Shown piece by piece: positions 37,451-48,294 of a stretch of 53,986 nucleotides of DNA (position 1 is the stretch's first letter; each line of letters begins with the position of its first letter). Both the position numbers and the translations under genes were made by a program. The stretch comes from an uncultured Lactobacillus sp. (GTDB lineage: Bacteria; Bacillota; Bacilli; Lactobacillales; Lactobacillaceae), in assembly GCA_905204935.1 (NCBI GenBank), contig CAJLBJ010000012.1, positions 1 through 53,986 on the forward strand. Reading direction: 5' to 3'. The notes under the pieces are model-generated. The model did no database searches. It was not told the DNA's origin and worked only from the letters and a program-made list of their open reading frames with translations.

Positions 37451-38225
37451 ATGCGCGCTCTATAATCGCAGCTATTTCTTGTTGTGCATTCTTCGTAGCC
37501 ACCAATACATCAGTTGATGATAACATATTTACTGCTTTTCCGTCAATCGTTTTCACGACTAAACCTATGCTTTGCGCCAAAATTTGACCGGGAGCATAAT
37601 CCCATGGCCGCAAATGTGACACATATGCGATACATTTACCGGTAAGTACATGAATATATTCAATCCCAGCACTACCATAAATCCGTGTCCCCGCTGCATT
37701 TCTAGCAACTTCTTGCAAATTACAATAATTATTAAGCAACATAGGACAACTGATTCCAACTAACCCGTCTTTCAAATGCAAATCAGCCGGTGCTTTTAAA
37801 CGTTCATCATTACAATATACTCCACATTTTGGTCCACCCCAATAAAGCTTATCTTGCATCACATCCAAAATATAAGCTAACTTAGGCTGTCCATCTTCAT
37901 AAATAGCTAACATTGTTGTAAAATTAGCCTGCTGTTTCACGAAATTCATCGTTCCATCAATAGGATCGATAATCCAAAGCAAACCTTTTTGCCAACAAAT
38001 TTCTGCATGCTTACTTTCTTCGCCTAAAATTTGTGACTGTGGGAAAGTTTTTAAAATTTGCTTTGTGTAGTATTGTTCAACTAAACAATCTACATTGGTT
38101 ACTAAATCAGTACGACTCGTCTTAGTTTGGACAGTTATGTCGGATTGTAGGCTTGCTTTAATCTGTTTTTTTACTGTTTGTAACCACTGTTGTACATGAG
38201 TATTAATTTCTTGCCAATCTGTCAT
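37449..38225 (-). CDS. Inositol monophosphatase family protein
   Basis: Mg-dependent sugar or inositol phosphatase family, 258 residues. Metal-binding motifs are ILGEES, WIIDPIDGTMNF and the C-terminal WDYAPGQIL. The ATG at 38,225 follows GAGG at six bases; the in-frame GTG four codons earlier is part of that ribosome site. The gene starts one base after the UPF0223 stop, so the two are coupled. The substrate is unknown; SuhB, CysQ-like or other members cannot be told apart here. Confidence 0.88.
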   Translation of the reverse strand: MTDWQEINTHVQQWLQTVKKQIKASLQSDITVQTKTSRTDLVTNVDCLVEQYYTKQILKTFPQSQILGEESKHAEICWQKGLLWIIDPIDGTMNFVKQQANFTTMLAIYEDGQPKLAYILDVMQDKLYWGGPKCGVYCNDERLKAPADLHLKDGLVGISCPMLLNNYCNLQEVARNAAGTRIYGSAGIEYIHVLTGKCIAYVSHLRPWDYAPGQILAQSIGLVVKTIDGKAVNMLSSTDVLVATKNAQQEIAAIIERA

Positions 38226-38226
38226 C

Positions 38227-38508
38227 TTAATCCTCACGATACACTACAAAATCATTTGATTGAGCTTGTACATATTTAACAGCTCGATAAATGCTTAACT
38301 TCGAAACTCTTTCAAATTCCTTATCTAACTGTTTTTGTGTCATTTTAGCTGGAACAATTTGACAAAATTTTTGATACTTATCAATGAACTCCGCACGCTT
38401 AGTTCCTTTTTCATAAAGATTTTCTACCGCAACATAAAAATCAATAACACTGATTAATTCATCTGTCGTCCATTCTGGTAGCAATGGATACTCATAACTT
38501 TTTTCCAT
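38227..38508 (-). CDS. UPF0223 family protein
   Basis: A 93-residue cytoplasmic protein of unknown role with the family pattern YPLLPEWTTDELISVIDFY and RVSKLSIYRAVKYVQ. It is linked to the inositol-phosphatase-family gene downstream, the same pair as in Bacillus (yktA/suhB region). The start follows GGAGTAAACTG. Confidence 0.85.
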   Translation of the reverse strand: MEKSYEYPLLPEWTTDELISVIDFYVAVENLYEKGTKRAEFIDKYQKFCQIVPAKMTQKQLDKEFERVSKLSIYRAVKYVQAQSNDFVVYRED

Positions 38509-38619
38509 TCAGTTTACTCCTTTGCAATTAAAATTTCTTACTGAAATTATACCACAAAACCATTATTAAACATGTGTTAGCCCACTTTTTAACTCTTGAT
38601 ACCATTTATTTTTAAAATA

Positions 38620-38628
38620 TGCTATCAT
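38620..38628 (+). promoter_or_regulatory. Extended -10 promoter of def
   Basis: TGCTATCAT (38,620-38,628). A TTGATA at 38,596 is 21 bases from TATCAT, or 16 from the overlapping TATGCT. Confidence 0.55.
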
Positions 38629-38664
38629 TAAGAAGATAATCTTTTATTATGGGGGTTAAAGGCC

Positions 38665-39225
38665 TTGATTACAATGAAAAATATCATTCGCGAAGGAAAT
38701 CCTATTTTACGTCAACGTGCTAATAAGGTCGAATTTCCTTTAAGTCCAGAAGATAAAAAATTAGCACAGGATATGATGGAATTTCTTGAAAACAGTCAAA
38801 ATGAAGAAATTGCAGAAAAATACGGCTTGCGTGCAGGTGTTGGCTTGGCAGCTCCACAACTTGCCGTTTCAAAACGTATGACTGCCGTACTAGTTCCTGG
38901 AGTCGAAAAAGAGCAAGACCCACTTTTTAAGCACGTTTTAATCAACCCTACCATCCTAAGTGAATCTGTCCAAATGGTTGCTTTAGGCGAAGGTGAAGGT
39001 TGCTTATCTGTAGACCGTGAAGTTCCGGGCTATGTACCACGTCATAATCGCATCAAGTTGCGTTGGTATGATCTAGATGGTAATGAACATCAAGCTCGTT
39101 TGAATGGTTATGAAGCAATTGTAGTTCAACATGAAATCGATCATCTAAATGGTATTTTATTTTATGATCATATCAACAAGAATAATCCATTTGTCATTCC
39201 AAAAGATATGCTAATTTTAGAATAA
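38665..39225 (+). CDS. def: Peptide deformylase
   Basis: Removes the N-formyl group from nascent proteins; iron or zinc enzyme. The protein is 186 residues. Motif 1 is GVGLAAPQ (58-65), motif 2 EGCLS with metal ligand Cys113, motif 3 QHEIDH with ligands at His156 and His160. Length and the insertions mark a type II deformylase of Gram-positive bacteria. The start is taken as TTG, giving [11 protein letters not shown] as in relatives; the ribosome site GGGGG suits it better than the ATG three codons on. Confidence 0.95.
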   Translation: MITMKNIIREGNPILRQRANKVEFPLSPEDKKLAQDMMEFLENSQNEEIAEKYGLRAGVGLAAPQLAVSKRMTAVLVPGVEKEQDPLFKHVLINPTILSESVQMVALGEGEGCLSVDREVPGYVPRHNRIKLRWYDLDGNEHQARLNGYEAIVVQHEIDHLNGILFYDHINKNNPFVIPKDMLILE

Positions 39226-39276
39226 AAACTGCTATGAAATAAATCATATTTGATTTGTTTCATAGCAGTTTTTTTA
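39225..39276. terminator. Bidirectional terminator between def and membrane gene
   Basis: A 15-bp perfect stem (AAAACTGCTATGAAA with its complement at 39,258-39,272), with A-run on one side and T-run on the other. It serves both convergent genes and touches both stops. Confidence 0.92.
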
Positions 39277-39756
39277 TTCCTCTAATTTCTTTATATCTTG
39301 TAGATAACCTAATGTTTGTTGATTAGCAACGTGTGCAATATCAATATGCAAGACATCTGCAAATAACCAGATATCTGAAATACAAAATACTGGTTGATCT
39401 TTCAAAACTGGTAATTTTTTATTTTTAGCATACTCATTTAAAAGTTGAGTTAATTCTTCTTTAATTAAGGGAAGTTGAGTAGTCGTAATTTTTTGAGCAT
39501 CAATACTGTACTCAAACGCCAAAATACCTTTTCCCCATACATCTGCAATATATTCTGAAGCAATCTCATTTATAACTTTGCTACCATCATATTCAGAAAA
39601 CTTAAGTTGTTTAATACAGTGCAAAAATGCTTCATCGGTTACTTTTTTACTAACATTTTGAACAATCTTTAAAGCTTGATTACGCCGATATTTTTGCCAA
39701 CTAAAAATCATCAGCAAGACTAAGACTAATAAAAATAAGACAAAAAATGGTCTCAT
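39274..39756 (-). CDS. Small membrane-anchored protein of unknown function
   Basis: A 160-residue protein with one N-terminal membrane segment (about 4-18, FFVLFLLVLVLLMIF) followed by a Lys/Arg-rich flank and a soluble domain. I recognise no family. The domain has mixed helix and strand character and two Cys residues (near 47 and 128). The ATG follows CGAGGTGATTTAG. It is monocistronic, convergent with def and divergent from rpoY. Confidence 0.75.
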   Translation of the reverse strand: MRPFFVLFLLVLVLLMIFSWQKYRRNQALKIVQNVSKKVTDEAFLHCIKQLKFSEYDGSKVINEIASEYIADVWGKGILAFEYSIDAQKITTTQLPLIKEELTQLLNEYAKNKKLPVLKDQPVFCISDIWLFADVLHIDIAHVANQQTLGYLQDIKKLEE

Positions 39757-39786
39757 CTAAATCACCTCGAATCATTTCTCATCTTA

Positions 39787-39792
39787 ATTATA
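39787..39792 (-). promoter_or_regulatory. -10 box of the membrane-protein gene
   Basis: TATAAT on the minus strand, 30 bases before the start codon; a weak TTAAAG lies 18 bases upstream. Confidence 0.5.
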
Positions 39793-39815
39793 CAACATTG
39801 TCGAATTTTTCTTTA

Positions 39816-39831
39816 ACAAAAACGTTTACAT
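39816..39831. promoter_or_regulatory. Candidate CcpA cre site
   Basis: On the minus strand ATGTAAACGTTTTTGT matches 14 of 16 positions of the cre consensus WTGNNARCGNWWWCAW. It lies in the divergent region, 24 bases upstream of the -10 box of the membrane-protein gene and about 55 upstream of the rpoY -10. Prediction only. Confidence 0.3.
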
Positions 39832-39883
39832 TATAAAAAGTATTTTATTCCAACTCAGTATCCTATACTTAAGCCACATAATA

Positions 39884-39892
39884 TGCTAGAAT
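39884..39892 (+). promoter_or_regulatory. Extended -10 promoter of rpoY-rnjA
   Basis: TGCTAGAAT, about 105 bases before the rpoY start. The leader contains a small TCAGA/TCTGA hairpin near the ribosome site. Confidence 0.55.
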
Positions 39893-39997
39893 ATATTTAA
39901 ATATTGTGCAAACAATCCTTGTTCGGAAGTTACATTTATTAACTCAGATCTTAACTTGTCTGAAATTTATTTTTTAAAGGAGATTTAATTACTAATT

Positions 39998-40216
39998 ATG
40001 ATTTTTAAAGTTTATTATCAACCATCAAAGAAAATTAATCCTCGTCGTGAAAATACCGAGGTTTTATATCTCGAGGCTGCTTCAGAAGTCGAAGCACGTA
40101 TCTTGGTCGAAAATCAAACACCATACAATATCGAATTTATCGAAGGATTAGATCAAGCAGCTTTGGCTTATGAACAACAAAGCGTCAACTATAAACTAAC
40201 GGAGTTTGACAGATGA
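39998..40216 (+). CDS. rpoY: RNA polymerase epsilon subunit
   Basis: Small RNA polymerase subunit of Firmicutes (DUF1447). At 72 residues it has the usual length, with the pattern [20 protein letters not shown] and a basic N-terminus. Its last codon overlaps the rnjA start (ATGA), the standard rpoY-rnjA arrangement. The start follows AAAGGAG with a rather long spacer of 13 bases. Confidence 0.94.
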   Translation: MIFKVYYQPSKKINPRRENTEVLYLEAASEVEARILVENQTPYNIEFIEGLDQAALAYEQQSVNYKLTEFDR

Positions 40217-41889
40217 AAAAGCTAGTCGTTAGAAATAACGAAACTGCTGTTTTTGCAATTGGCGGACTAGGAGAAATTGGGAAAAACACATACGGTATTC
40301 AATTCCAAGACGAAATCATTGTCATTGACGCGGGTATCAAGTTTCCTGAAGATGATTTATTAGGAATCGATTACGTTATTCCAAATTATCAATACTTAGT
40401 AGCTAACAAACAAAAAATCAAAGCTTTAATCATTACTCATGGCCACGAAGATCATATCGGTGGGATTCCTTATCTTTTACAACAGATTAATATCCCTATT
40501 TATGCTGGTCCTTTAGCCTTGGCATTGATTAAAAGCAAACTAGAAGAACATGGATTGTTACGTTCGGTAGAGTTACATGAAATCAGCGAAGATACTGTTT
40601 TAAAATTTAGAAAGACTAGCATCTCATTTTTCAGAACGACTCACTCTATTCCCGATACTTTAGGTGCTGCTATTAAGACACCGTCAGGAACTATTGTTTG
40701 TACCGGTGATTACAAGTTTGACTTAACACCTGTTACCAAACAACCACCTAACCTTCAAAAGATGGCTAAACTTGGTGAAGAAGGCGTGTTATGTTTACTT
40801 TCAGATAGTACAAATGCTGAAGTACCAGATTTCACTAAATCAGAACGTTGGGTAGGTAAATCTATCCGACAAATTTTTGAAAAGGTCGATGGTCGCATTA
40901 TATTTGCAACTTTTGCCTCCAATATATCACGTATTCAACAAGCAGCTTTGGCTGCGGTCAAACGCGGACGTAAAATTGCTGTTTTTGGACGTAGTATGGA
41001 AGCTGCTATTGTAAATGGACGTGAATTAGGTTATTTAGATATTCCCGATGAAGCCTTGGTTGAAGCACGTGAAATTAACAGTTTACCTGCTAATAAAGTT
41101 ATGATTTTATGTACTGGATCTCAAGGCGAACCAATGGCTGCTTTAAGTCGAATTGCAAATGGTACTCATCGCCAAGTTTCAATTCAACCCGGCGATACAG
41201 TGGTCTTTTCAAGTTCCCCTATTCCTGGTAATACGACAAGTGTTAATAAGGTTATTAATGAGCTTGAAGAAGCTGGCGCAACGGTCATTCATGGTAAAGT
41301 CAATAATATCCATACTTCTGGTCATGGTGGTCAAGAAGAACAAATGTTAATGTTACGTCTGATGAAGCCTAAGTATTTTATGCCAGTACACGGTGAATAT
41401 CGTATGCTTAAAATTCATACCGAATTAGCACAGCGTTGCGATGTTGCTAAAGAAAATTGCTTTATCATGGAAAATGGTGATGTCTTAGCTTTAACTAAAG
41501 ATTCTGCTCGTCTAGCGGGACACTTTGAAGCTGGTGATATCTACATCGATGGTTCTGGAATTGGCGATATTGGTAATGTCGTCTTACGTGACCGCCACGT
41601 TCTTTCTGAAGAGGGACTAGTAGTCGTTGTAGCAACTATTGATATGAAAAAGCGTGAAGTCTTAGCTGGTCCTGATTTATTATCCCGTGGATTTATCTAC
41701 ATGCGTGAATCAGGCGAGTTAATTAATAAAGGCCGTCAACGTGTTTATCGTACAATTAAACGTACATTAAAAAATGAAAAAATAACAGAAAACATGTTAA
41801 AAGAAGCAATTACTGCTGACTTACAAGGTTTTCTATATGACCAAACAGAAAGACAGCCAATGATTTTACCAATGCTTATCACTGTTTAG
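40213..41889 (+). CDS. rnjA: Ribonuclease J1
   Basis: Dual endo- and 5'-to-3' exoribonuclease, main partner of J2. The protein is 558 residues. The metal motif [10 protein letters not shown] (His76, His78, Asp80, His81) is complete, unlike the J2 copy. The beta-CASP domain and C-terminal dimer domain follow. Overlap with rpoY couples translation. A terminator follows directly. Confidence 0.96.
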   Translation: MKKLVVRNNETAVFAIGGLGEIGKNTYGIQFQDEIIVIDAGIKFPEDDLLGIDYVIPNYQYLVANKQKIKALIITHGHEDHIGGIPYLLQQINIPIYAGPLALALIKSKLEEHGLLRSVELHEISEDTVLKFRKTSISFFRTTHSIPDTLGAAIKTPSGTIVCTGDYKFDLTPVTKQPPNLQKMAKLGEEGVLCLLSDSTNAEVPDFTKSERWVGKSIRQIFEKVDGRIIFATFASNISRIQQAALAAVKRGRKIAVFGRSMEAAIVNGRELGYLDIPDEALVEAREINSLPANKVMILCTGSQGEPMAALSRIANGTHRQVSIQPGDTVVFSSSPIPGNTTSVNKVINELEEAGATVIHGKVNNIHTSGHGGQEEQMLMLRLMKPKYFMPVHGEYRMLKIHTELAQRCDVAKENCFIMENGDVLALTKDSARLAGHFEAGDIYIDGSGIGDIGNVVLRDRHVLSEEGLVVVVATIDMKKREVLAGPDLLSRGFIYMRESGELINKGRQRVYRTIKRTLKNEKITENMLKEAITADLQGFLYDQTERQPMILPMLITV

Positions 41890-41896
41890 GTTGCTT

Positions 41897-41923
41897 AAAA
41901 ACCTGCTTATGTGCAGGTTTTTT
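41897..41923 (+). terminator. Terminator of rpoY-rnjA
   Basis: Stem AAAACCTGC with GCAGGTTTT and a T-run, eight bases after the stop. Confidence 0.9.
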
Positions 41924-41961
41924 CTGTTAAATAAAAATTACTATATACGGAGGATAAAGGC

Positions 41962-42936
41962 TTGAAGTCATTTTTTATCATTGTTAATCCTAATGCCAAT
42001 GAAGGACAATCACAACTAAATTGGCTAAAAGTACAGGCTAAATTGGATGAACAAAATATCGATTATCAAGTGGTATTCACTAAAAAAAATGGTGATGCCT
42101 TCAAATTGGCGTTTAGATTTACCAGTCATCAAACAACCATCAGCGCTAAAAAATGGCTTGTATTAGTAGTTGGTGGAGACGGTACTTTAAATGACGTCTT
42201 AAATGGAATTAAATCGGCTAAAACAGTTGATATTCCTTTAGCCTTCATTCCTTCGGGTAGTAACAATGGTTTTGCTTCTGGAATAGGAATTGCTACAGAT
42301 CCATTACTAGCATTACAACAAGTTTTAGACTGTAGTGAAGCTTCATATTATGATATTGGTAGTTATGTAGAAACAACTCACGCTAAACAAGGTTACTTCC
42401 TTAATGATTTTGGCGTTGGAATCGATGCTTATATTGTTAGTTTAAATCAGCGTCCTGCTTTTAAAGAAACTTTCACTAAACTCCATTTGCCATTTATTCC
42501 TTATATCATTAATCTTTTTAAAGCTTATGTTAATCAAGAAGCATTTGCAATTACCGTACGGATTGGTAGTAAATATGAGTTTTACAAACATGCTTTTTTA
42601 GTCAACATTGCTAATCACCCTTATTATGATGGTGAAATTGTTTTATCCCCCAAAGCAAACGCAACTGATCATCAATTAGATTTATTGATTGTTGAAAACA
42701 TGAGCTTTTTGAAATTTATCTTATTTAGCGTCATGATGAGATTCCAAAAGCAAACAGATTTACCTTTTGTTCATCATTATAAAAATAAGGATATTCATTT
42801 GATTATTAATTCTTTGGAATATGGACAAGTTGATGGTGAAGAAACTGGTAGTCAGTATTACGACTTGTATTTTAATGCTAAAAAATATCCATTTTGGATG
42901 GATATTCAAAGTATTCCCGTTAAAGAACGCAAATAA
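41962..42936 (+). CDS. Diacylglycerol/lipid kinase family protein
   Basis: Phosphorylates a lipid or sphingosine-like substrate; family of DgkB and YegS. The protein is 324 residues. The nucleotide loop GGDGTLNDVL is at 71-80, with IVNPNANEG near the N-terminus and YDGEIVLSPKAN further on. Start TTG is preceded by ACGGAGG. It lies 38 bases after the rnjA terminator with no obvious promoter, so it may rely on readthrough. The substrate is not shown by the sequence. Confidence 0.88.
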   Translation: MKSFFIIVNPNANEGQSQLNWLKVQAKLDEQNIDYQVVFTKKNGDAFKLAFRFTSHQTTISAKKWLVLVVGGDGTLNDVLNGIKSAKTVDIPLAFIPSGSNNGFASGIGIATDPLLALQQVLDCSEASYYDIGSYVETTHAKQGYFLNDFGVGIDAYIVSLNQRPAFKETFTKLHLPFIPYIINLFKAYVNQEAFAITVRIGSKYEFYKHAFLVNIANHPYYDGEIVLSPKANATDHQLDLLIVENMSFLKFILFSVMMRFQKQTDLPFVHHYKNKDIHLIINSLEYGQVDGEETGSQYYDLYFNAKKYPFWMDIQSIPVKERK

Positions 42937-42987
42937 AAGCGCAGCTAATTGAAGCCAAAACTTTCAATTAGCTGCGCTTTTTTCGTC
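42935..42987. terminator. Bidirectional terminator between lipid kinase and recD2
   Basis: A 19-bp perfect stem (42,935-42,953 with 42,963-42,981) with A-run and T-run on either side. It overlaps the ends of both convergent genes. Confidence 0.93.
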
Positions 42988-45360
42988 CATAAAATCAAAA
43001 GGACTCAGCCCTTTCATCCCGATTAAAGGATCAATGGCTTCACTCATAATCAAATCTTTTGTTAAATAGATTTCTTTTAATAAATTTGCTTTCTTTTCAT
43101 CTTTTATAGAACTTTCATCAAATTGTTGCACAAGCATCTGTTGAAGCGTCGTTTGTCTTTGCGAAGAATCTTCATTAATGCATTCCAAAAAAGCCTCTTG
43201 TTGTCCTAATAAAATCAATTTATCCTTAGCCCTAGTTATCGCAGTGTACAACAAATTGCGCGCTAACATCCGTTTATATTGACTAACCATTGGTAAAATA
43301 ACAATCGGAAACTCGCCACCTTGTGACTTATGAATCGACATACAATAAGCTAACGCCAAATTATGCCAGTCTTTACGTTCATAAGTAACCTCATTTTGAT
43401 CAAATGACACAATAATCTTGTCACTTTCATTTTTGTCTTGCGCCAATTCTAAACCTATAACTTTACCAATATCACCATTAAAAACATTATTTTCTGGATC
43501 ATTGACAAGCTGTAACACGCGGTCGCCTATTCTAAGGGTTTGATTTTCGTTAAAGGCTAGCTCTTTTTTGCGTTTGGTAAGTGGATTAAACAATTCTTGC
43601 AACATTTTATTAAGTGCATCAATTCCCGCTTGACCACGGTACATAGGGGCCAAAACTTGAATATCTTTAGCTTGATTACCTTTTTTTAGTGCGACTTGAA
43701 CTACTTGTTTTAAAATATCGGCAACTTGAGTAGCTTGACAAGCAATGAATGAGCGATCGCCTTTTTTAGCTGTTAAATCAGTTGGCCATTGCCCTTGTTT
43801 GATTTGAGCAGCTAACGTTGCAATCGATGAAGAGTCACTTTGGCGATAAATTTTAACTAATTCTTCTTTTGCTAAGCATTGACTTGCCAATAAATCCGCA
43901 AATACTTGTCCTGGTCCCACAGAGGGTAGCTGATTTTTGTCGCCAACAAAAATAACTTGCATATCACTTGGCGTACTTTGTAACAACAGACTCATTAATT
44001 CAACGTCAACCATCGAAGTTTCATCGATGATTAATAAACTGCCTTCCAAATCATTTGGTTCACTATCGATATCATATCCACTTAAACCTAATAAGCGATG
44101 AATCGTAACTGCATTTAAACCTGTAGTTTCACTCATACGCTTAGCAGCACGTCCTGTTGGAGCAGCTAACAAAATTGGAAAATGAGCTTGATGGCTTTTG
44201 CCTAAATCAATATCATTTAATAGCGCATATACAGCCACAATTCCATTAATAATCGTTGTTTTCCCAGTCCCAGGTCCACCCGTTAATAAAAAAACTGGAC
44301 TTTGTAAAGCTTTCATAATCGCCTTTTTTTGAATCTCATCATAAGTAACGTCAAACATTTTTTCTACCTTGGCTAACGTTTGCATGATATCTTCTCTGGA
44401 ATATTGTTTTTGCTCATCTACTTGTGTATTTAAACGTGCTAAGTTTTGTGTAATATCCACTTCTGCTTGATAAAACTTTTTAGGATAAACCTTATCTTTT
44501 ATCACAATTATTTTTTTGTCAAATGCTAACTCAACTAATTGTTCCGTCACCTTTTGTATGGAAATAAGCTGATTTTGACCACGCATTAATAACTCTAACA
44601 CTCTATCAACCAATAGGTCAGCTTGTAAATAAGTATCTCCACTCGCTAGACAGTGATCATATAAAACATAAAAGAAAGCCGCTTGAATTCGCTGCTTACA
44701 ATCATATTGTAAACCTAATTGTGCAGCTATTTTATCTGCACGATTAAATCCGATTCCTTCAATTTCTAAAACTAAACGATAGGGATCTGTATTTAAAATC
44801 TCTAACGTTTTTTCTTGATACTGGTTAAGAATCTTATTAATCATAGTTTTAGAAAAGCCTAGCTCCCCTAATTTAAATAAAATCGTTTCAATGCCAGTCG
44901 TCTTTTCAATCCCTTGTTTTAAACTTTCTTTTTGTTTTTGACTTATATTGAGTTGGGCAATTTTTTCTGGGTGATTAGTCAAAATTTCTAAACAATCATT
45001 TCCGAGTTGGGCAACGATTTTTTGGGCCGTGGCTTTACCAATTCCAACAAAATCAGCTCCCGAAAGATAAGTTACTAGTCCTTCTATAGTTTCTGGTTTT
45101 AAAACCTCATAATTGATTGCTTGGAATTGTTCACCATATTTTGGATGCTCTTTTATTTGACCATAAAATTTATAGCTAATATCATCTTTGAGGTCTGCAA
45201 AGTTTCCTGTTATGGTAATTGATGTCAAACTTGTTAGATCACTTTCTTGAATCTCAACACTTAAAACCTTAAAAAAACTAGTATTGGTTTGAAAAACAAC
45301 ATGGGTAACAATGCCTATTATATACCCTTGTTGATTCTCATCTTCAAATAAATTAAGCAC
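42964..45360 (-). CDS. recD2: ATP-dependent DNA helicase RecD2
   Basis: Superfamily 1B 5'-to-3' helicase without RecBC, involved in repair. The protein is about 798 residues. The long N-terminal domain carries helix-hairpin-helix motifs (LVTYLSGADFVGIGKATAQK and the region near residue 200). Walker A is GGPGTGKTTIING and Walker B is LIIDETSMVD; GDKNQLPSVGPGQ and AYCMSIHKSQGGEFP are later motifs. GTG at 45,360 is eight bases after AGGTGG; the GTG four codons earlier is part of that ribosome site. The order mnmA-TPR-recD2 is as in Bacillus. Confidence 0.95.
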   Translation of the reverse strand: MLNLFEDENQQGYIIGIVTHVVFQTNTSFFKVLSVEIQESDLTSLTSITITGNFADLKDDISYKFYGQIKEHPKYGEQFQAINYEVLKPETIEGLVTYLSGADFVGIGKATAQKIVAQLGNDCLEILTNHPEKIAQLNISQKQKESLKQGIEKTTGIETILFKLGELGFSKTMINKILNQYQEKTLEILNTDPYRLVLEIEGIGFNRADKIAAQLGLQYDCKQRIQAAFFYVLYDHCLASGDTYLQADLLVDRVLELLMRGQNQLISIQKVTEQLVELAFDKKIIVIKDKVYPKKFYQAEVDITQNLARLNTQVDEQKQYSREDIMQTLAKVEKMFDVTYDEIQKKAIMKALQSPVFLLTGGPGTGKTTIINGIVAVYALLNDIDLGKSHQAHFPILLAAPTGRAAKRMSETTGLNAVTIHRLLGLSGYDIDSEPNDLEGSLLIIDETSMVDVELMSLLLQSTPSDMQVIFVGDKNQLPSVGPGQVFADLLASQCLAKEELVKIYRQSDSSSIATLAAQIKQGQWPTDLTAKKGDRSFIACQATQVADILKQVVQVALKKGNQAKDIQVLAPMYRGQAGIDALNKMLQELFNPLTKRKKELAFNENQTLRIGDRVLQLVNDPENNVFNGDIGKVIGLELAQDKNESDKIIVSFDQNEVTYERKDWHNLALAYCMSIHKSQGGEFPIVILPMVSQYKRMLARNLLYTAITRAKDKLILLGQQEAFLECINEDSSQRQTTLQQMLVQQFDESSIKDEKKANLLKEIYLTKDLIMSEAIDPLIGMKGLSPFDFMDEKSAAN

Positions 45361-45377
45361 CTTGTTACCCACCTCGT

Positions 45378-46019
45378 TTACTTTTTAGTATTCAATAAGT
45401 TTTGAATGTCTGCCAATCTTTCATGCATTTTTTCATAATATTTTAAATCTTTTTGCTTAACTTTAGTAAAGTATTCTTGCCCGTCTTGCCCCAAAACAGT
45501 AGCACAAATCCCACAATAAAAGTTAGCATGCACGTCATCTACTTTTTGACTTAGTACTTGATGATAATACTTTTGTGCTTGATCAAAGTCACCTAAAGCC
45601 AAAAAGCAATCCGCCATCAACTTATATGCATCTAAAGCTTGTGTACTTGTATTGCTAGCCGTTAATGCAAAAGCTAATGCTTGTTGATAATTTTTGGTTG
45701 CATAATATGTTTGTGCTAGCATCATATATGCTTGTGCCTTCAAATTTTTATCTGTAATATATTGAAATTCTTGTATTGCTTGTGGATATAATTCACTTGC
45801 ATAAAAAACATTGCCTAAGCCATAATGCAAAATCTCTTGTTTTTGTGGTTCTTTTTCAAAAACATTCAATGCTCGTTTAAAAAGTTCTTCTGCTTGCACA
45901 TAATTTTTTAATTCAACTAAAAAACTACCTAATTCATAATATGCCTGAGGACAATATGGATTTTCATCAACTTTAGCAATTAATTTTGTTAACACTTTTT
46001 CTCCAGTCTTTTTTTGCAT
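45378..46019 (-). CDS. TPR repeat protein, YrrB type
   Basis: A 213-residue protein almost entirely of tetratricopeptide repeats (for example YYELGSFLVELKNYVQAEEL, HYGLGNVFYASELYPQAIQE), about five units. TPR proteins at this position (YrrB in Bacillus) have been proposed to bridge partners. The ATG at 46,019 follows AAGGTGAAAAAG; the longer frame begins without support. It starts ten bases after the phosphatase stop and 17 bases before recD2. Confidence 0.88.
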   Translation of the reverse strand: MQKKTGEKVLTKLIAKVDENPYCPQAYYELGSFLVELKNYVQAEELFKRALNVFEKEPQKQEILHYGLGNVFYASELYPQAIQEFQYITDKNLKAQAYMMLAQTYYATKNYQQALAFALTASNTSTQALDAYKLMADCFLALGDFDQAQKYYHQVLSQKVDDVHANFYCGICATVLGQDGQEYFTKVKQKDLKYYEKMHERLADIQNLLNTKK

Positions 46020-46029
46020 CTTTTTCACC

Positions 46030-46683
46030 TTACACCATATCACTAGAATCTAGTTGTTTGTTTAAGTAATCAGTTTGATTCCAAGCTAAACATTTAAAAC
46101 TTTGACCATCCTTAGTCTCAAGAATTGTCGTACTTGTATTTACCAAACCACCTTTAGCGCGAAGTTTTTCCAAACTAACACCTTGAAGATACCTAATTTC
46201 TGCACACAAAGCCGCTCCATGACTGACAATTAAGATATTTTGCGTAGGATAACGGCGACAAATTTCTTCAATCTTTGGCGTCATCCGTTCAAATAATTCT
46301 TGAAATGTCTCGCCTTCAATTTCTGTTGGATCATATTTTTCGGGATGATTTCGAAAGGCATCAACTATCTCAGGATATAGACGTTCAACTTCTGTAAATT
46401 TCATTCCCTCCATTTTTCCAAGATTAAATTCACAAAATGCCTGATCTACTTCAATTTTAACAGGTTGATTTAATTTTTTTGCGAGTTGTTTAGCCGTTGT
46501 CAGCGCACGTTTTAACGGACTTGAATAAATCTTAGCAAATTGATATTTTTGTAAATAAGCGGCTAATAATTCTATTTCATGATAACTTTGTTCAAGCAAA
46601 GGAGAGTCTCCACGTGCACCTTGGTATCTTCCTTCTAAATTCCATTTTGTTTTGCCATGCCTAATAAAAAATAACTTGGTCAT
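46030..46683 (-). CDS. Histidine phosphatase family protein (GpmB-like)
   Basis: A 217-residue phosphatase of the phosphoglycerate-mutase superfamily. The catalytic His lies in FFIRHGKTKWN; the second His in IVSHGAAL. LKRAL and EFNLGKMEGM are further family motifs. It is more likely a phosphatase than a mutase because of its length and isolated context. The substrate is unknown. Start ATG follows AATGAGGATG. Confidence 0.88.
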   Translation of the reverse strand: MTKLFFIRHGKTKWNLEGRYQGARGDSPLLEQSYHEIELLAAYLQKYQFAKIYSSPLKRALTTAKQLAKKLNQPVKIEVDQAFCEFNLGKMEGMKFTEVERLYPEIVDAFRNHPEKYDPTEIEGETFQELFERMTPKIEEICRRYPTQNILIVSHGAALCAEIRYLQGVSLEKLRAKGGLVNTSTTILETKDGQSFKCLAWNQTDYLNKQLDSSDMV

Positions 46684-47060
46684 TTAAAACATCCTCATTA
46701 AAAAATTCTTCTTTGATTATCTCATAAATTCAGTCAAATGTTACCTTTTTTTCAAAAAAACATTTGCCTCATCTGTAAAAATCTTAAAATTGCATTTTTT
46801 AACTAAACATCCGTTACTACATTCACGAGGTTACATAGCATCCACTGATCTACTTGACAATATCAAAGCTATGAACTTATATGCCAAATTTAACTGAAAT
46901 AACCGTAAAATTTTATCATCTGCAAAATCAAAACATCTGCTATTTTATTTACTCATTTCAAAATAAGTTTTTACTTTTTATTTGACTCTATATGTTGGTA
47001 TTACCTTAATGATTCTAAGCTTAGGTAATAAAAAAACCAGGCATTTGCCTGATTTTCTTA
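46684..47060. other. Long AT-rich intergenic region
   Basis: About 375 bases with no reading frame that has both a ribosome site and a plausible protein. It contains the mnmA terminator at the right end, and a second imperfect inverted repeat (ATTACCT with AGGTAAT, 47,000-47,029) next to it. The left end must hold the promoter for the phosphatase operon. The rest, including a GAGGTTACATAGC stretch near 46,830, shows no identifiable signal. Confidence 0.5.
47030..47056 (-). terminator. Terminator of mnmA
   Basis: CAGGCA with TGCCTG and flanking A/T pairs, preceded on the plus strand by seven A. Confidence 0.8.
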
Positions 47061-48209
<1,149 letters not shown>

Positions 48210-48265
48210 TCATTAAGATTTCTGAATCCAAACGAGTTGAAGGTCGTTTTTTTTCAGTCCAAACT

Positions 48266-48293
48266 ATTATAACAGGTTCATTTTTTTTGACAA
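48266..48293 (-). promoter_or_regulatory. Sigma-A promoter of mnmA
   Basis: On the minus strand TTGTCA (48,288-48,293), 16 bases, then TATAAT (48,266-48,271), just after the DUF1831 stop. Confidence 0.82.
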
Positions 48294-48294
48294 G

